Assembly (NCBI GenBank): GCA_022410635.1
Contig: JAJVDF010000137.1
Location: forward strand, 1,449,652-1,513,651
Source: Tretioscincus oriximinensis
Lineage: Eukaryota; Chordata; Lepidosauria; Squamata; Gymnophthalmidae
Direction of reading: 5' to 3'
Length of the DNA stretch: 64,000 nucleotides
The notes under the pieces were generated by a model. That model saw only the letters and a program-made list of their open reading frames with translations. It searched no databases and had not been told where the DNA came from. The number at the start of each line of letters is the position of its first letter. Position 1 is the stretch's first letter. Shown here in pieces: positions 1 to 11,173 of the stretch. The position numbers were made by a program, and so were the translations under genes.

Positions 1-1451
1 GATCCTGCCAAATGTGCAATTTGCCAAGCAAGNGTACCAAGGATCAAAGGTCAATGTCCATACAAGCAATAGGAGAAACAGAAAGAAACACAAGATGGGC
101 AAAAGCACAGCCAGCTGTTGCCTAGGCTCATTTTTGTCCTGATAGATTGCAAACATCTGAACTGTCCAAGCTTTGAGTCCCAGATAGCCTGGTCACTAGC
201 AAGGGCTGACGAGAATTGTAGTTCATTACCATTTTAGCCGTCTCTGGTGGAGACCCTACTAGCCACCAAACTGGATCAATTCTGGGGTTATTTTTTGTGA
301 TCCGTTTTTGACCAAAGTACCTAAATGGAAGGTNCCCCACATCCCACCCCGCCACACTCAGATCTCTGGGATGCTGCTCTCAGTAGGAGCTGGTAAGCTG
401 GGGAAAGGCAGACAAGAAGAGCCAGGCATACAGCCCCCCACCCCCATGTCACTCACGTCCCTTGATGGAGAGGAAGACCAGCTAAAGCCTTCCTCGACTT
501 ACTTCATGTAACTCTCCTTCCATTGGGAGATAGGGGCACCAGTTGGAAGAAGAGCCTGCAGGTGAAAGAGCACATGGTAGGGGTTGTTCCAGGTGGAACT
601 CAGCCCACATGCAGAAGGATGGTGTGGATGGACAAAAATATGGTTGTGTATGCCTGGAACCAGAAGAACTATTTGGTATGGTCTGGAAACCAATGGATCT
701 CTAGAAGGTGATGGATTCCAATAGTCACTAAAGGTGTGACCAGACCTAAAGAACCCCCCTTGGAGGTGGGAATCGGAGCCTCTTCCATAGGGTAAAATAA
801 CACCAAAGGGGACTCTTTTTTTAGTTCATTTGAGTGGGAAGTTAGGTAAACATGGATGAGGGAAATGGTGCCAATGACAAATCAGGCCCTGGAAAACCAG
901 GTAGATGACTGGGCAATCAGTGATGAGTACTTATCAAGGAAGCCATTGCCCAAGTGATTGCACTCTTAAGATTAGCAGGTAAATATACTATATTACACTG
1001 TCATTTAACATTTTGGGTGGATTAGATCTTTATCATGTAAATCATCACTTTTCACTTAATTATTGATATTCATTTGTTTTTTAAAAATGTATTTTCATTA
1101 TGATATTAAGTATTTTGGGTAATTTTTGCATGAATTTGAAAGGGAACAAACTTGAAAAGAATATAATTTTTCTCAGACATTAAAGGAACGATGATGTTTC
1201 ACTCTAAGGCTGGTTTTGTGGAAGCATTTGGTAGCGGTAAAGAAGACGAGAGTATTGCATTCTTTCCTTGTGTAGCTTCCGTTAGCCACTAGCTCGTCAC
1301 TGGGAGNACAGGCTGATGGACTAGACGAGCCAGTGGCCCAACCCAGTGAACATTTCCATTGTAATATCTGGAGGGCTGTAACTTCCCATCCCGTCCCAAT
1401 GTTGCAAGTTATTATAAGGGAATCGTAGCATTTGCTGTCATGATCAACATT
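1..1451. other. No gene or known repeat recognised
   Basis: I see no exon, no LINE protein and no SINE promoter box here. The short open frames have no recognisable protein pattern. About 960-1150 is AT-rich. If the IL1RAPL2 reading is right, this is intron of that minus-strand gene. Confidence 0.4.
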
Positions 1452-1840
1452 AGACACAGGGGTCCCTCATTGAAGCTGAATGGCAGAAGAGTTAGGACAG
1501 ACAAGGGAAAGGATTTTTTTCACCCAGATGATCATTGGTCTATGGAATTTACCTCCAGAAGCGGTGGTGGTACCTTGATAAAATATGGAGAGCTTTAAGA
1601 TAGGATTAGATACATTCATGGAAGTCAAGGGATCCATAGCTGCTGGATGCTGCTTCCGAATTGGAACAAGAGGGTTTCTGAAATAGCTTTTGTAGGGAGT
1701 GTCGAACAGGTGGGGTTTTTGCTTTCTTCTGCTTGAGATGCCCAGGGGCAATTGATGGCCACTGTGTGGGACAGTATGCTGGACTACATGGGCTCTGGCC
1801 CCCTTCTGCAGGACTCCACGTATGTTCTTATTTTGATCCT
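1452..1840 (+). mobile_element. CR1 LINE 3' end (5'-truncated)
   Basis: The start reads as the decayed C-terminus of the CR1 ORF2 protein: a GPSLKLNGRRVRTDKGK-like stretch, then FFTQMIIGLWNLPPEAVV, then an LDTFMEVKGI-like end. The CR1 3' UTR follows, with the marks AACAGGTGGGG, CTTCTGCTTGAGATGCCCAGG and GGGCTCTGGCCCCCTTCTGCAG. It ends in a remnant of the TATGTTCTTA tail. It is severely 5'-truncated, as is usual for CR1, and cannot code. The recurring 3' UTR pattern makes the family call secure. Confidence 0.85.
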
Positions 1841-2560
1841 TTGGATCAAATATCATACCAGTCTTTCATTTCACTTTCACCCATGAGGAATACAAGAAAG
1901 ACAACANTATTATATTCATCCCAGCAAGTTTTGCAATCACATTTAACAGGGGGAAACCATGAGTCTCCCATTTTAGTATGGGTCCTCATGGATTCAACCT
2001 TCTTTTTCCTTTGTGGAGGGGGACAGGATACCCCTTCCCCATATAGATTTAGGAACATCTGTTTTGATTTCCTCCCTTGAGAGCAAGTGTGTGGCACTGA
2101 CCCCTGTCAGAGAAAGGCCTCGNGCTGGTTTAAGTCTACAGCATAGATCTTCTTGCACGGATATCCTGCCATGAACCTCTCCACACCACTTCCTGCAGAT
2201 GTTTGTCAAACAACAGTTCAGAAGTAAGAATTCAGTATGAATCAAGATGGAAAGGGAACAATTGCAAAGCACCAAACTGTCTTGTGTCTATCAACTGCAG
2301 GGGCTTATCACAATGGCTGAAAGCATGTCTGTACTCCATTAGTGGAGCCCTGAGCAAAGATGGACCCTTGGCTTGCGCATGAAATGGCAGGATATGGCTT
2401 GGGTGCAAAACAATGAATGGGGAATGGCAGCTAGTTGGGTGGATTCTGTCAAGATAACAATGTCTTCCCTGCCTGTAGTGGGGCTAGAATAAAAAAAGCC
2501 ACCCTTTGACCAGGGCCGACCCTGAGGTTATCGTATGCTATGGATTTCATGGCAAGAATA
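1841..2560. other. No gene or known repeat recognised
   Basis: Intron-like unique sequence. No LINE frame, SINE box or exon with splice sites was recognised. Confidence 0.35.
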
Positions 2561-2564
2561 TCCT

Positions 2565-2705
2565 GTTAAAAAGACAAAGAAGGAGAAGGGTTTTTACACC
2601 CCACTTTTCTCACCTGGAGGGATTCAGAGCAGGGTTGGCTGAAGCTGAGGCCAGTAGAGGGAGCTCACTCCTCTCCACTGTAGACACACAAGGCCTCGAA
2701 CTCTG
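2565..2705 (-). mobile_element. Decayed tRNA-type SINE with TTC tail
   Basis: Read on the minus strand this is a SINE 3' half ending in the conserved phrase for AAAGTGGGGTGTAAAAACCC followed by a short TTCTCCTTCTTTG tail. It is the phrase found in the better copies at 17782-18236, 37478-37778 and 56590-57172. The tRNA-like head is only faint, around 2660-2700. Confidence 0.55.
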
Positions 2706-2834
2706 ACCTCTCTCTGATTTTTACAATTTTTGAAACATCAGCTTTGTCCCCAAGCATCTACAATGTTACTGTGAAGGGATATAATATCCTGTTAATGGGA
2801 CTCTTTGCTGCCACTCAACCACATCCCATCCCCT

Positions 2835-2925
2835 CCATTGCATCTGAAGAAATAGACTTGTCTATAAAAGCTTGTGCTAATTAGCCTACCTGATAGTCTC
2901 TAAGGGGCTACAAGACCCTCAGCTA
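2835..2925 (+). mobile_element. Penelope-like element 3' end
   Basis: The block CATCTGAAGAAATAGACTTG, then CTATAAAAGCTTGTGC, then GATAGTCTCTAAGGGGCTAC, matches the terminal block of other copies here (7060-7185, 29130-29575, 29860-30075, 31425-31765). The copy at 29130-29575 also carries the end of a GIY-YIG-type ORF, and that ties the block to Penelope-like elements. Confidence 0.65.
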
Positions 2926-2984
2926 GTAAATAAGAAGAATGTAGGAAAAGAAGATACACGAGTGTAGCAGTTTGGCTTGCCAGG

Positions 2985-3275
2985 GCAAACATAGAATCAT
3001 GGAGTTGGAAGGAACCTCCAGGCTCACCGTGCCCAATCCCTTGCTCAGTGTAGGAATCATTAAACCATCTCAGACTACAGATGGATGCCCAGCCTTTTTT
3101 TTGTCAGAAAGCTTTTTCTGATATCTAATCTAAATCTCCTCCCTTGCAGTTTCATCCCATTGTTCTAATCCTTCCATGTGCCAAAGAGAACAAAGTTGAC
3201 CCTTCTGCTCTGTGGCAGCCCTTCAGGTGTTTGTAGGCAGCTATCAGGTCTCTTCTCAGGTCCAGTGCCTACTGA
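2985..3275 (-). mobile_element. CR1 LINE 3' end (AGAATCAT-tail subfamily)
   Basis: The minus strand ends in the CR1 tail motif: the plus strand starts with ATAGAATCATGGAGTTGGAAGG. The body carries the usual CR1 3' marks on the reverse strand, such as CTTGCAGTTTCATCCCATTG and CAGGTGTTTGTAGGCAGCTATCAGGTC. This subfamily differs from the TTCTTATG-tailed CR1 copies that dominate the window. Non-coding. Confidence 0.8.
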
Positions 3276-3292
3276 GCCTTATTCTGGGGCTT

Positions 3293-3360
3293 ACCTGAGA
3301 TCTTTGGCTGTAGGGTGGGAATAAGTATAAATAAATAAAATAAAATATATAAATACATAG
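3293..3360 (+). mobile_element. L2 LINE 3' terminal fragment
   Basis: The text CCTGAGATCTTTGGCTGTAG, GGTGGGAATAAGTATAAATA and an AAAT/AAAATA tail is the terminal 60 bp of L2. It matches the ends of the larger L2 copies at 4865 and 9009. Confidence 0.7.
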
Positions 3361-3369
3361 ATAAATATA

Positions 3370-3425
3370 CTAGCATGTGGATGGCCAAGCTCTAACCCAA
3401 GATAAAACCCAGAAAAAGGCTCAGT
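3370..3425. repeat. Half copy of the GGCATGTGGATGGC palindromic repeat
   Basis: CTAGCATGTGGATGGCCAAG, then AACCCAGAAAAAGGCTCAGTGGGGAC, is the right half of the palindromic family described at 45973-46155. Only one arm is present, next to an L2 tail. Confidence 0.6.
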
Positions 3426-3439
3426 GGGGACAAGAGCTC

Positions 3440-4865
3440 AGTCTTCTCTTTTGCAGACTAAACAAGGCAAGCTTGGAAGAAACAGATTATCTAGACCCAT
3501 TTCAATCTGGCTTCAGGCCTGATCANGGCACGGAAACCACCTTGGTCACCCTGGTTGATGACCTTCTCTGGAAGAGGGATGGGGGCAACGTGACCCTGTT
3601 GNTTCTCCAGGACCTCTTAGCGGCTTTTGATGCCATGACCATGGTATCCTCTTGGAGAGACTAAGGTGTTTAAGAATGGGTAGCAATGTGTTGCAGTGGT
3701 TTTGCTCCTATCTCCAAGGCCGCTTCCAAAGAGTGGTGGTGGGTGGAGTCTTGCTCAACACCCTGGGAGCNNACTTGTGGGGTTCCTCTGGGTCGATCCT
3801 CTCCCCCATGCTGTTCAACATCTATATGAAGCCNCTGGGAGAGGTCATCAGGAGATTTGGAGTNAAGTGNNATCAATATGCNGATGACACTCAGCTCTNT
3901 CTCTCTGTTCCTTCTGAATCAGGAGAGGCGGCTGAAGTGCTTGACAGGTGCCTGGAGGCAGTGATGGGCTGGATGGGGGCCAATAAATTGAAGCTGAATC
4001 CAGACAAGACGGAGGTGCTGTGTGTTGGGGCATCCCGAGTTTATGAAGTGGGGAGGTGCCCTGTCCTTGGTGGGGTAGAATTACCCTATAAGGGACGGGT
4101 GCGAAATCTTGGGGTGCTTCTGGACTCTGCTCTGACACCTGAAAACCAGGTGGAGACAGTGGCCAGGAGTGCCTCCTTCCAGTTACGTCTGGTTTGCCAG
4201 TTACGGCCACTTCTGAACAGGGATGATTTAGCCACAGTAATCTACACTCTGGTAACTTCCAGATTGGACTACTGTAATGCGCTCTATATGGGGCTGCCCT
4301 TGAAAACAGTTCAGAAGCTGCAGTTGGTGCAGAATGCAGCCGCTTGACTGCTGACCAGAACGTCTGGCCGGACACACATCACGCCGGTCTTGAAAGAGCT
4401 GCACTGGCTGCCCATCTGCTACTGAGTCCAATTCAAGGTGGTGACTTTAAGTTATAAGGCCCTAAATAACTTGGGCCCCAAATACCTAAATGAAGGCCTT
4501 CTCCCATACAGACTTGCCTGTGCCTTAAGATCTGCAGGGGAGGCCCTCCTGGTTGTGCCACCCTTTTCAACAGCCAATGGAGTGGGAACCCGGGGTAGGG
4601 CCTTCTCAGTGGTTGCCCCCATCTTTGGAATAGTCTCCCCCTCGAGGTGCGTCTGTCTTCATCATTGTATTCTTTTAGAAGGTCCTTAAAGATGCACCTC
4701 TTCAACCTGGCCTTTGGCTGAAGAAATGCTGTTTTTTCCCCCCTCCACCTTCAGATACTGATTGTCCTGTTTTAAAATGTAAATTTTGTACTTTTTTTTT
4801 GTTGCTTCCCCGAGACCTCCAGGTATGGGGCGGGGTATAAAGGTAAATAAATAAATAAATAATAA
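3440..4865 (+). mobile_element. L2-clade LINE with reverse transcriptase, inactivated
   Basis: The 5'-truncated ORF2 shows L2-type reverse transcriptase signatures in order: FQSGFRPD-GTETTLVTLVDD (3499-3565), a decayed DLLAAFDAM block, GSILSPMLFNIYMK (3795-3833), a QY-DDTQL catalytic box with an N at the alanine codon (3875-3898), NKLKLNPDKTEVL, and the C-terminal DYCNALYMGLP, KLQLVQNAAA and LKELHWLP blocks. The frame is broken near 3661. Stops at about 4345 and 4425 sit where the copy at 8312-9009 has an arginine-type codon, consistent with CGA-to-TGA changes. The 3' UTR ends with GGGCGGGGTATAAAGGTAAA and an AAAT tail. The 3' part is very similar to the copy at 8312, so both come from one fairly young subfamily. 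Confidence 0.88.
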
Positions 4866-4977
4866 ACATCCCTAGTTGCAAAAAGGTGGCTTTACTCACA
4901 TCCATGTATGTTATGTAGATGCTGCTGGTTATCTCAGATCCTTGCGAAGGATCCAGTGGCATTCAGTGACAGACACA

Positions 4978-5212
4978 GTTCATAAGTACATCAGAGGAGC
5001 CCACCTAGTCCATCCTTGTGCCTCACACAGAGGCCCACCAATTGCACCTGGGCAGCCTGGAACAGGAGAAGGCAAAATCTTCCACTATTCTCAATGCCCT
5101 ACAAATGGCATTTCAGGACTCCTGCCTGTTGCTCCATCTCGGAGGCAGCATCAAGGCATCCAACTTCGTAGCCATTTATACCCTTGGCTTCCATGAACTT
5201 GTTCAAAAGTTT
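4978..5212 (-). mobile_element. CR1 LINE 3' end inserted in an inverted-repeat arm
   Basis: On the minus strand it runs from ACAAGTTCATGGAAGCCAAG through GGAGCAACAGGCAGGAGTCC and the CR1 3' UTR to an AGTACTTATG-type tail. The matching right arm at 6540-6560 has CAGACACAGTT joined directly to the AAAGAGTTTGTGAG text on its complement. The CR1 is therefore a later insertion into the left arm. Confidence 0.8.
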
Positions 5213-5514
5213 GTGAGTTATCACCCGCCCAGGAACAAAAAAGCACATGCATGTTTGTTTGTTTGTTTTAAAATTTGCATAGCTTTATCTTTATTGCATT
5301 CATGAATTAGGTTGTTTTGAAATGTTTTGTTTAATTAACTGCAATGAACGATAACAAAGAACAGATTATATGTCATGAATTTCTTAGTTAATCTGTTTTG
5401 GAAGGTTTTGCTTTGATATTCAGATCTGTGANTTTCACTGCTTTAGGGTTGCCATAATCCCAGAGGCCAAAACTAGGTCATGGTTTTCTCTCCACTCTCA
5501 CCCCATCTCAGCCC

Positions 5515-5745
5515 ATGTGCCCCCAATCTATGGAATTGTCTCCCCCTCGGGGTGCATCTTTTAGAAGATCTTTGAAGACGCAGCAATGCAGCCTGGCCCT
5601 TGGTTGAAGAACTGCTGGTCTTCTTCCCACCTTCAGGTATGGTTTTGATACTGTTTTAATATTTTGTACTGTTGGTTTTACTATCGGCTATCCTGAGACA
5701 TACGGGTACAGGTTGGGTATAAGTATGTATAAATAAATAAATAAG
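5515..5745 (+). mobile_element. L2 LINE 3' end
   Basis: Contains ATCTATGGAATTGTCTCCCC, TTTTAGAAGATCTTTGAAGA, CCTGGCCCTTGGTTGAAGAA and a GGGTATAAGTATGTATAAAT-type end with an AAAT tail. These are the last coding residues and 3' UTR of L2, inside the centre of the inverted-repeat structure at 4918-6611. Confidence 0.8.
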
Positions 5746-6611
5746 GCACCATAAAACCATGGCATATGGACAACCAATTCTCCACCATTCCTTCCTTCCT
5801 GGAAAGGTTGCCGATAATGACCCCCAAAGGTTTTCTGTGAAACAGACTGATGCCCAACGACTGTCCACTTCTCTGTTGTGACTTGATTAGCAGTTCAAGC
5901 ATAAAGCTGTTGGTGCTGCTGACAGGTAGCAGGTTTGTTGACAGGCTCATTCACTGGATGCTCCCACCCTTCACAGGGGTGATGCTGTATTTTCTGTAGT
6001 TGCTACTTCCTTCAAATAAGCCTGTCACAAACTTTATTGCTTTGACTTCCTTCCAACATTTTGCTGCGGTCAACTTGGCCGTAAATGGGGTGTAAATAGT
6101 GCTATCGAGTCCTTTGTAAATATGCAGCAGATCGTGACAGGTGCTGCAGTTTCCAACAACCCTTCAGAATCTGACATTTAGGCTGTGTGCACGTGATGCC
6201 TCCTTACCTGGTAATTGCTGGCGAAATGCTCTGGCCTCCACTGCAGGGCCCCCTTCAGCCCTGTGCGAGAATTCATCAGCCAATAGGATTGCAGGGTTGC
6301 AGCTGGTTGGACATGCGCAATTACAGACCATAATATCAAAGCAAAACCTTCCAAAACATATCAACTAAGAAGTTCATGAAATATAATCTGTTCTTTGTTA
6401 TCGTTCATTGCAGTTAATTAAAACATTACAAAACATTTCAAAACAACCTAATTTACGAATGTATTAAAGATAAATCTACTTAAAATTAAAAAAGCAAAAC
6501 ACGCACGTACTTTTTTTTCTGGGGTTGATGGTAGCTCACAAACTCTTTTAACTGTGTCTGTCACTGAACTCCACTGGATCCTTCCCAAGGATCTGAGATA
6601 ACCAGCAGCAT

Positions 6612-7059
6612 CCCACTCGGTTTCTCTTGCCGTGCGCACACAGCCTTAGGGCGACGTTAAGGAATCTAGGACACCCCATTCTACCCTGCTCTATTGAGTA
6701 TCTGGACGTAATCCATAGAGAAGAGAAAAAGGGTTTCTTTATGGTATTGCTTTCAAGAACAAAGAGCTCCAGCCTCAGTACCTAGAATTAGCAGTTGATC
6801 AGAAGCCCTCGAATTCTTATTGGATTCCATGTTGCATTGGCCAATGGGACCATTTCCAGCAAGGGTTCCCATAGCACCTTAGGTACTTGTTCTGACATGT
6901 ACTTTTAATTCACCTTTAGTCCTGAAGAACTGTACTAAACTGGGGGGAAGGGGAAACCCCAGGATCTGGCAGAACATTCAGTGCAAGTATCTGTTCGAAA
7001 GTAACTTCTTGCCAAAATTCAACGCCTCCCTACAGTTGCATATGCTTTGTCTTCTCCCA
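6612..7059. other. Intergenic or intronic sequence with a short hairpin repeat
   Basis: No gene seen. At about 6880-6945 there is one copy of a roughly 65-bp repeat carrying AGTCCTGAAGAACTGTACTA, also found near 13035-13105 and 49140-49195. The text GTGCGCACACAGCCT near 6633 is the inverse of GGCTGTGTGCACGTG near 6180, a further weak inverted pair. Confidence 0.35.
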
Positions 7060-7185
7060 TACACATTTCCCTATAAATACCTGACCCTGACATTAGTCCC
7101 TCAGCATCTGAAGAAGTAGACCTGTCTACGAAAGCTTATGCCAACCACTTTTCTCAAGTTAGTCTCAAAGCCTCTGCTACCAGCT
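7060..7185 (+). mobile_element. Penelope-like element 3' end
   Basis: GCATATGCTTTGTCTTCTCC, CTATAAATACCTGACCCTGA, GTCCCTCAGCATCTGAAGAA and TCTACGAAAGCTTATGCCA form the same block as the reverse copies at 29130-29575 and 31425-31765. It is only the 3' UTR end. Confidence 0.75.
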
Positions 7186-7269
7186 GCTCTCCCTGGGTTG
7201 TTCCTTGGGTCCCATCAGCGTAAAATCTAGATTACCTGCAATAATTATTCTTCTGCACTCTAAATTACA

Positions 7270-7450
7270 CCCAGAGTCCTGTGCTCGTTTCTGAGCATCT
7301 CAGTTTACAAAGGACATTGATGAACTGGAGCAAGTTCGTGGGACAATTCCCAAGATGGTGAGTGGTCTGGAAACTTGGCCTANGGGAACAGTTAAAGGAT
7401 TGAGAAATGTTTATTCTCCAAAAACAGATACTGAGGGGGGACAGGAAAGA
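7270..7450 (+). mobile_element. Old CR1-like coding remnant
   Basis: The reading CCTGTGCTCGTTTCTGAGCA, then GACATTGATGAACTGGAGCA and a decayed frame like LEQV-TIPKMVSGLE, corresponds to the region of CR1 ORF2 upstream of the final LRGDLIEVYK block. It is strongly diverged from the young copies. Confidence 0.5.
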
Positions 7451-8311
7451 TGCCTACCTTGCGGGGGAAGAGAAAAACGACATTTTCACATTCGTTAAAG
7501 ATGCAGTTTTATATGGCAACTCTACTATTTATTCAGCATAACCATTCCAACCCAAGGGAATTTTCTTTTTCAGAAAAGGCTGCTATCAGATACATGTTGT
7601 GCGTTCGCAGCATTTGTTAGTGATTCAGCCTCCCTTCCGTTCCGCACAGAGGAATCAAATCCTTTTCAAACTCTTGAATGGTTTCAGTNGCAATGGGGAG
7701 AAGAAACAGGACGCCACTCCGTACTCAGGGGCGGCTGCTGACAGCCCCAGGAGGCAGGTGTGTCCGTTGTGAAGGTGGCTAATGACTCCCTGGAATTACG
7801 ATGAAAAACATTTGCTGGGGTGTCTGAATGACGGGTGNACAAAAGGGGAAATAGCGCCCTGAACCCATACACCTACAGGCAAACTGATTCATTTGAAGGG
7901 TTTGTTCGTCTCATCAGGGGAGACACAGAATCCCCCCTCCCTCTTTTGCATGAAATACTTTGATCCTCCTCCTTCCTTTCACAAAAGTTTAAATTAATGC
8001 CCAGGAAGCAGCAGCTGTGCTTGAAACACAAAGGTGTTCTCTGCTTGGCTTTGTGCCTTACATGGCCATAGGGTGGCTGGAGGATTGAAGGCCATTTTGC
8101 ACATGCCTGAATTAAACCACTTTACTTAATGTGGGTTAGCTGCAGGCTGCTGCCATGCCTTTAAAGGATAAATATGTTATTTATCGTCAAGTCCCTTCAA
8201 AAAGCNTGGAAATTGTTTGTAAATACAATATTGGAAGCTCAAATAAAATGCATTCTCAAGAGAAGAAAGGGTTCTGCCAAGTCCAAGAAGACACCCGTAT
8301 GGAGGCAGTGC
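7451..8311. other. No gene or known repeat recognised
   Basis: Unique-looking sequence between LINE remnants. No frame with recognisable protein content and no SINE box. Confidence 0.35.
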
Positions 8312-8978
8312 CTACTTCCAGTTACGTCTGGTTTGCCAGTTACGGCCACTTCTGANCAGGGATGATCTAGCCACNGTNATCCATGCTCTGGTAACTTCCA
8401 GATTGGACTATTGTAATGCGCTCTATATGGGGCTGCCCTTCAAAANGGTTCGGAAGCTACAGCTGGTGCAGAATGCAGCCGCTAGACTTCTGACAGGGAC
8501 AGCTGNCCNGACACACATCACNCCGGTCTTGAAAGAGCTGCACTGGCTGCCCATCCACTACNGAGCCCAATTCAAGGTTTTGACTTTAACTTACAAGGCC
8601 CTAAATAACTTGGGCCCCAAATATCTAAAGGAACGCCTTCTTCCATACNNACNTGCCNGTGCCTTAAGATCTGCAGGAGAGGCCCTCCTGGTTGTACCAC
8701 CCCTTTCAACAGCCATTGGAATGGGAACCCGGGGTAGGGCCTTCTCAGTGGTTGCCCCTCGTCTTTGGAACAATCTCCCCCTCGAGGTGCGTCTATCATC
8801 ATCGTTGTACTCTTTTAGAAGGTCCTTGAAGACGCACCTCTTTTGCCTGGCCTTTGGCTGAAGAAATGCCATCTCTATCCCTACTTTTAATATTGTTTTA
8901 TACTTTTTTAATTTTTGTAGTGATGTTTTACTGTTTTTGCCGCCCTGAGACCTTTGGGTATAGGGCGGGGTATAAGTA

Positions 8979-9009
<31 letters not shown>
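8312..9009 (+). mobile_element. L2 LINE 3' part (5'-truncated)
   Basis: The open frame 8318-8861 encodes the C-terminus of the L2 ORF2 protein: a LVCQLRPLLN-like start, LDYCNALYMGLP, KLQLVQNAAARLLTGT, LKELHWLPIHY, LTYKALNNLGPKYL, GRAFSVVAPRLWNNLPLEVR and SFRRSLKTHLF. It is broken only by N positions and ends at a stop after AFG. The 3' UTR ends in GGGCGGGGTATAAGTATAAA and about seven AAAT units. It closely resembles the L2 at 3440-4865 but lacks that copy's two stop codons. Confidence 0.88.
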
Positions 9010-9010
<1 letters not shown>

Positions 9011-11135
9011 ACCTCTGCAGTAATGGAAGTCATTAGAATGAAGAGAAACTCATTTAAAAAGTGGAAGGCTTATACTAGCGAGGAGAACAGAAGGGAGCAC
9101 AAACTGTGGCAAAACATATGCAAGTGGTAGTCAGGGATGTGAAGAAAAACTTTGAGAAGCACATTGCAAAGAATATTAAAAGAAATTATAAGGACTTTTT
9201 CAAATATATCAGAAATAAGAATCCTACCAGGAAAGCAGTCGGACCACTCGACAGCAATGGACAAAAGGGCATAATCAAGGAGGACGTGGAGATTGAAGAG
9301 AGGCTAAATGAATTTTTTGCTTCAGTTTTCACTGAAGAAGACAGAGGGAATTTACCCACAACAGATGTAGTTTTCTCANGAAGAACACCAGAGGAATTAG
9401 ACTAGATAGAGATAACAAGGGAGGAGGTCCTTGCTAGCCTTAATAAGCTGAACATTTATGAATCCCCAGGGCCAGACGGCATTCACCCCAGAATTCTTAA
9501 AGAACTCATATGTGAAACTGCTGAACTTCTAACCAAAATATTTAATCTTTCCTTAAGATCAGGCATAGTACCAGTAGATTGGAGGGTAGCTAACGTAACC
9601 CCAATCTTCAAAAAAGGATCCCGGGGTGATCCCGGAAATTATAGACCTATCAGTTTAACATCAATTCCAGGAAAAGTGTTTGAAACCAGAATTAAGGACA
9701 AAATTAGTAAACACATGGAGAAGGTAAATCATGCCTTACCAACTTGCTAGAATTCTTTGAGAGTGTTAACAAACATGTAGGTAAAGGGGATCCAGTTGAT
9801 ATTATCTATCTAGATTTTCAGAAGGCGTTTGATAAAGTCCCTCATCAAAGGCTTCTAAAAAAGCTCCATACTCATGGTATAAGAGGACAGACTTTGTCCT
9901 GGATTGGGAACTGGCTAAAAGATAGAAAACAGAGGGTAGTATTAAATGGACAGTTCTCTGAGTGGAAAGAGGTGGGAAGTGGGGTACCCCAGGGATCTGT
10001 ACTGGGATCTTTCCTTTTCAATATATTTATAAATCATCTGGATGCCGAGGTAAATAGTGAAGTAGCCAAGTTTGCTGACGACACTAAACTGTTCAGGGTA
10101 NTGAAAACTGAAAATGATTGTAAGGCANTCCAGAGTGATCTANTGAAATTGGGTGAGTGGGCATCAAAGTGGCAAATGCACTTCAACTTAAGCAAGTGCC
10201 AGGTCATGCATATTGGGGCAAAGAACCCAAAATACTCCTACCACCTGATGGGAACCAAGAGCTTTCTGTGACCGAGCAAGAAAAGGATCTTGGGGTGTTG
10301 GTGGACAATTCAATGAAAATGTCAACCCAGTGTGCAGCAGCAGCAAAAAAGGCAAATTCCATGTTGGGGATGATTAAGAAAGGAATCGAAAACAAGTCAG
10401 CAAATGTTGTTTTGCCTCTTTATAAATCTGTGGTGAGGCCACATTTGGAATCCTGTGTTCAGTTCTGGTCACCACATCTGTGTTCAGTTCTGGTCACCAG
10501 GGATATTTTGGAACTGGAGAAGGTGCAGAAAAGGGCAACAAAAATGATCAAGGGTCTGGAGCACCTCCCTTANGAAGTGAGGCTGCAACGTCTGGGCGTC
10601 TTTAGCCTTGAAAGGCAACATTTGAGGGGTGATCTGATTGAAGTGTACAAAATCATGCATGGGATGGACAGGGTCAATAGAGAAAAAATGTTTTCTCTAT
10701 CATACAACACTAGGACCAGGGGACCCTCCTTGAATCTGTTGGGTAGAAAAGTGAGAACAGACGAAGGAAAGTATTTTTTCACCCAGAGGGTCATCAGCCT
10801 GTGGAATTTACTTCCTGAAGAGGTGGTGGCAGCTAACAGCTTGGATAGTTTCAAGACAGGACTAGACANGTTTATGGACACCAAGGGTATAAATGGATAT
10901 TAGGATCGATGTCTGAATGTTGCCTCCGGGATGGAGCAACAGGCAGGACTCCTGAAATACCATTTGCAGGGAGCCATGAACAGGTGCATGTTTTGCTTTC
11001 GTCTGTTCGGACTGCCCAGGTGTGTCTGGTGGACCTCTGTGTGAGACAGAATGCTTGACTTGATGGGCTGTGGCCTGATCCAGGATGGCTCTTCTTATGT
11101 TCTTCTTATGTTCTTATGTTCTTATGTCAAGAATG
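9010..11135 (+). mobile_element. CR1 LINE with most of ORF2 and complete 3' tail
   Basis: The element starts directly after the L2 AAAT tail, inside the endonuclease-RT linker (FKKWKAYTSEENRREH, then NYKDFFKYIRNKNPT and LNEFFASVFTEEDRG). Reverse transcriptase follows in several frames: ITREEVLASLNKL, PGPDGIHPRILKEL, VPVDWRVANVTPIFKKG, YRPISLTSIPGKV, VDIIYLDFQKAFDKVPHQRL, SGVPQGSVLG, the FADDTKLF catalytic box (about 10069-10092), KWQMHFNLSKCQVMHIG, then LRGDLIEVYKIMHGMD, FFTQRVISLWNLLPEEVV and a stop near 10901. A stop near 9402, frame changes and a small deletion near 9723 inactivate it. The catalytic aspartates are intact. The 3' UTR ends with four imperfect TTCTTATG units. Non-LTR retroelements of this type copy by target-primed reverse transcription. 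Confidence 0.92.
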
Positions 11136-11173
11136 TTGGCAGGACCAATTAGAGAGCAGATAACAGCAAAACG

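Larger units (their letters stand above)
4918..6611. repeat. 1.7 kb inverted-repeat structure with nested LINE inserts
   Basis: The left arm (4918-4985 plus about 5213-5425) and the right arm (about 6328-6611) are reverse complements with few mismatches. Examples are GCTGCTGGTTATCTCAGATCC near 4920 against GGATCTGAGATAACCAGCAGC near 6590, and TAATTAACTGCAATGAACGA near 5331 against its complement near 6400. A CR1 3' end splits the left arm, and an L2 3' end lies in the centre. The arms look like long terminal inverted repeats of a DNA transposon, or two opposed copies of an unknown repeat. No target duplication is clear at the outer edges and no transposase frame is visible. Confidence 0.7.

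Noticed and set aside
10455..10505. Direct duplication TGTTCAGTTCTGGTCACCA in CR1
   Set aside because: A private short duplication in a dead LINE copy; no wider meaning.
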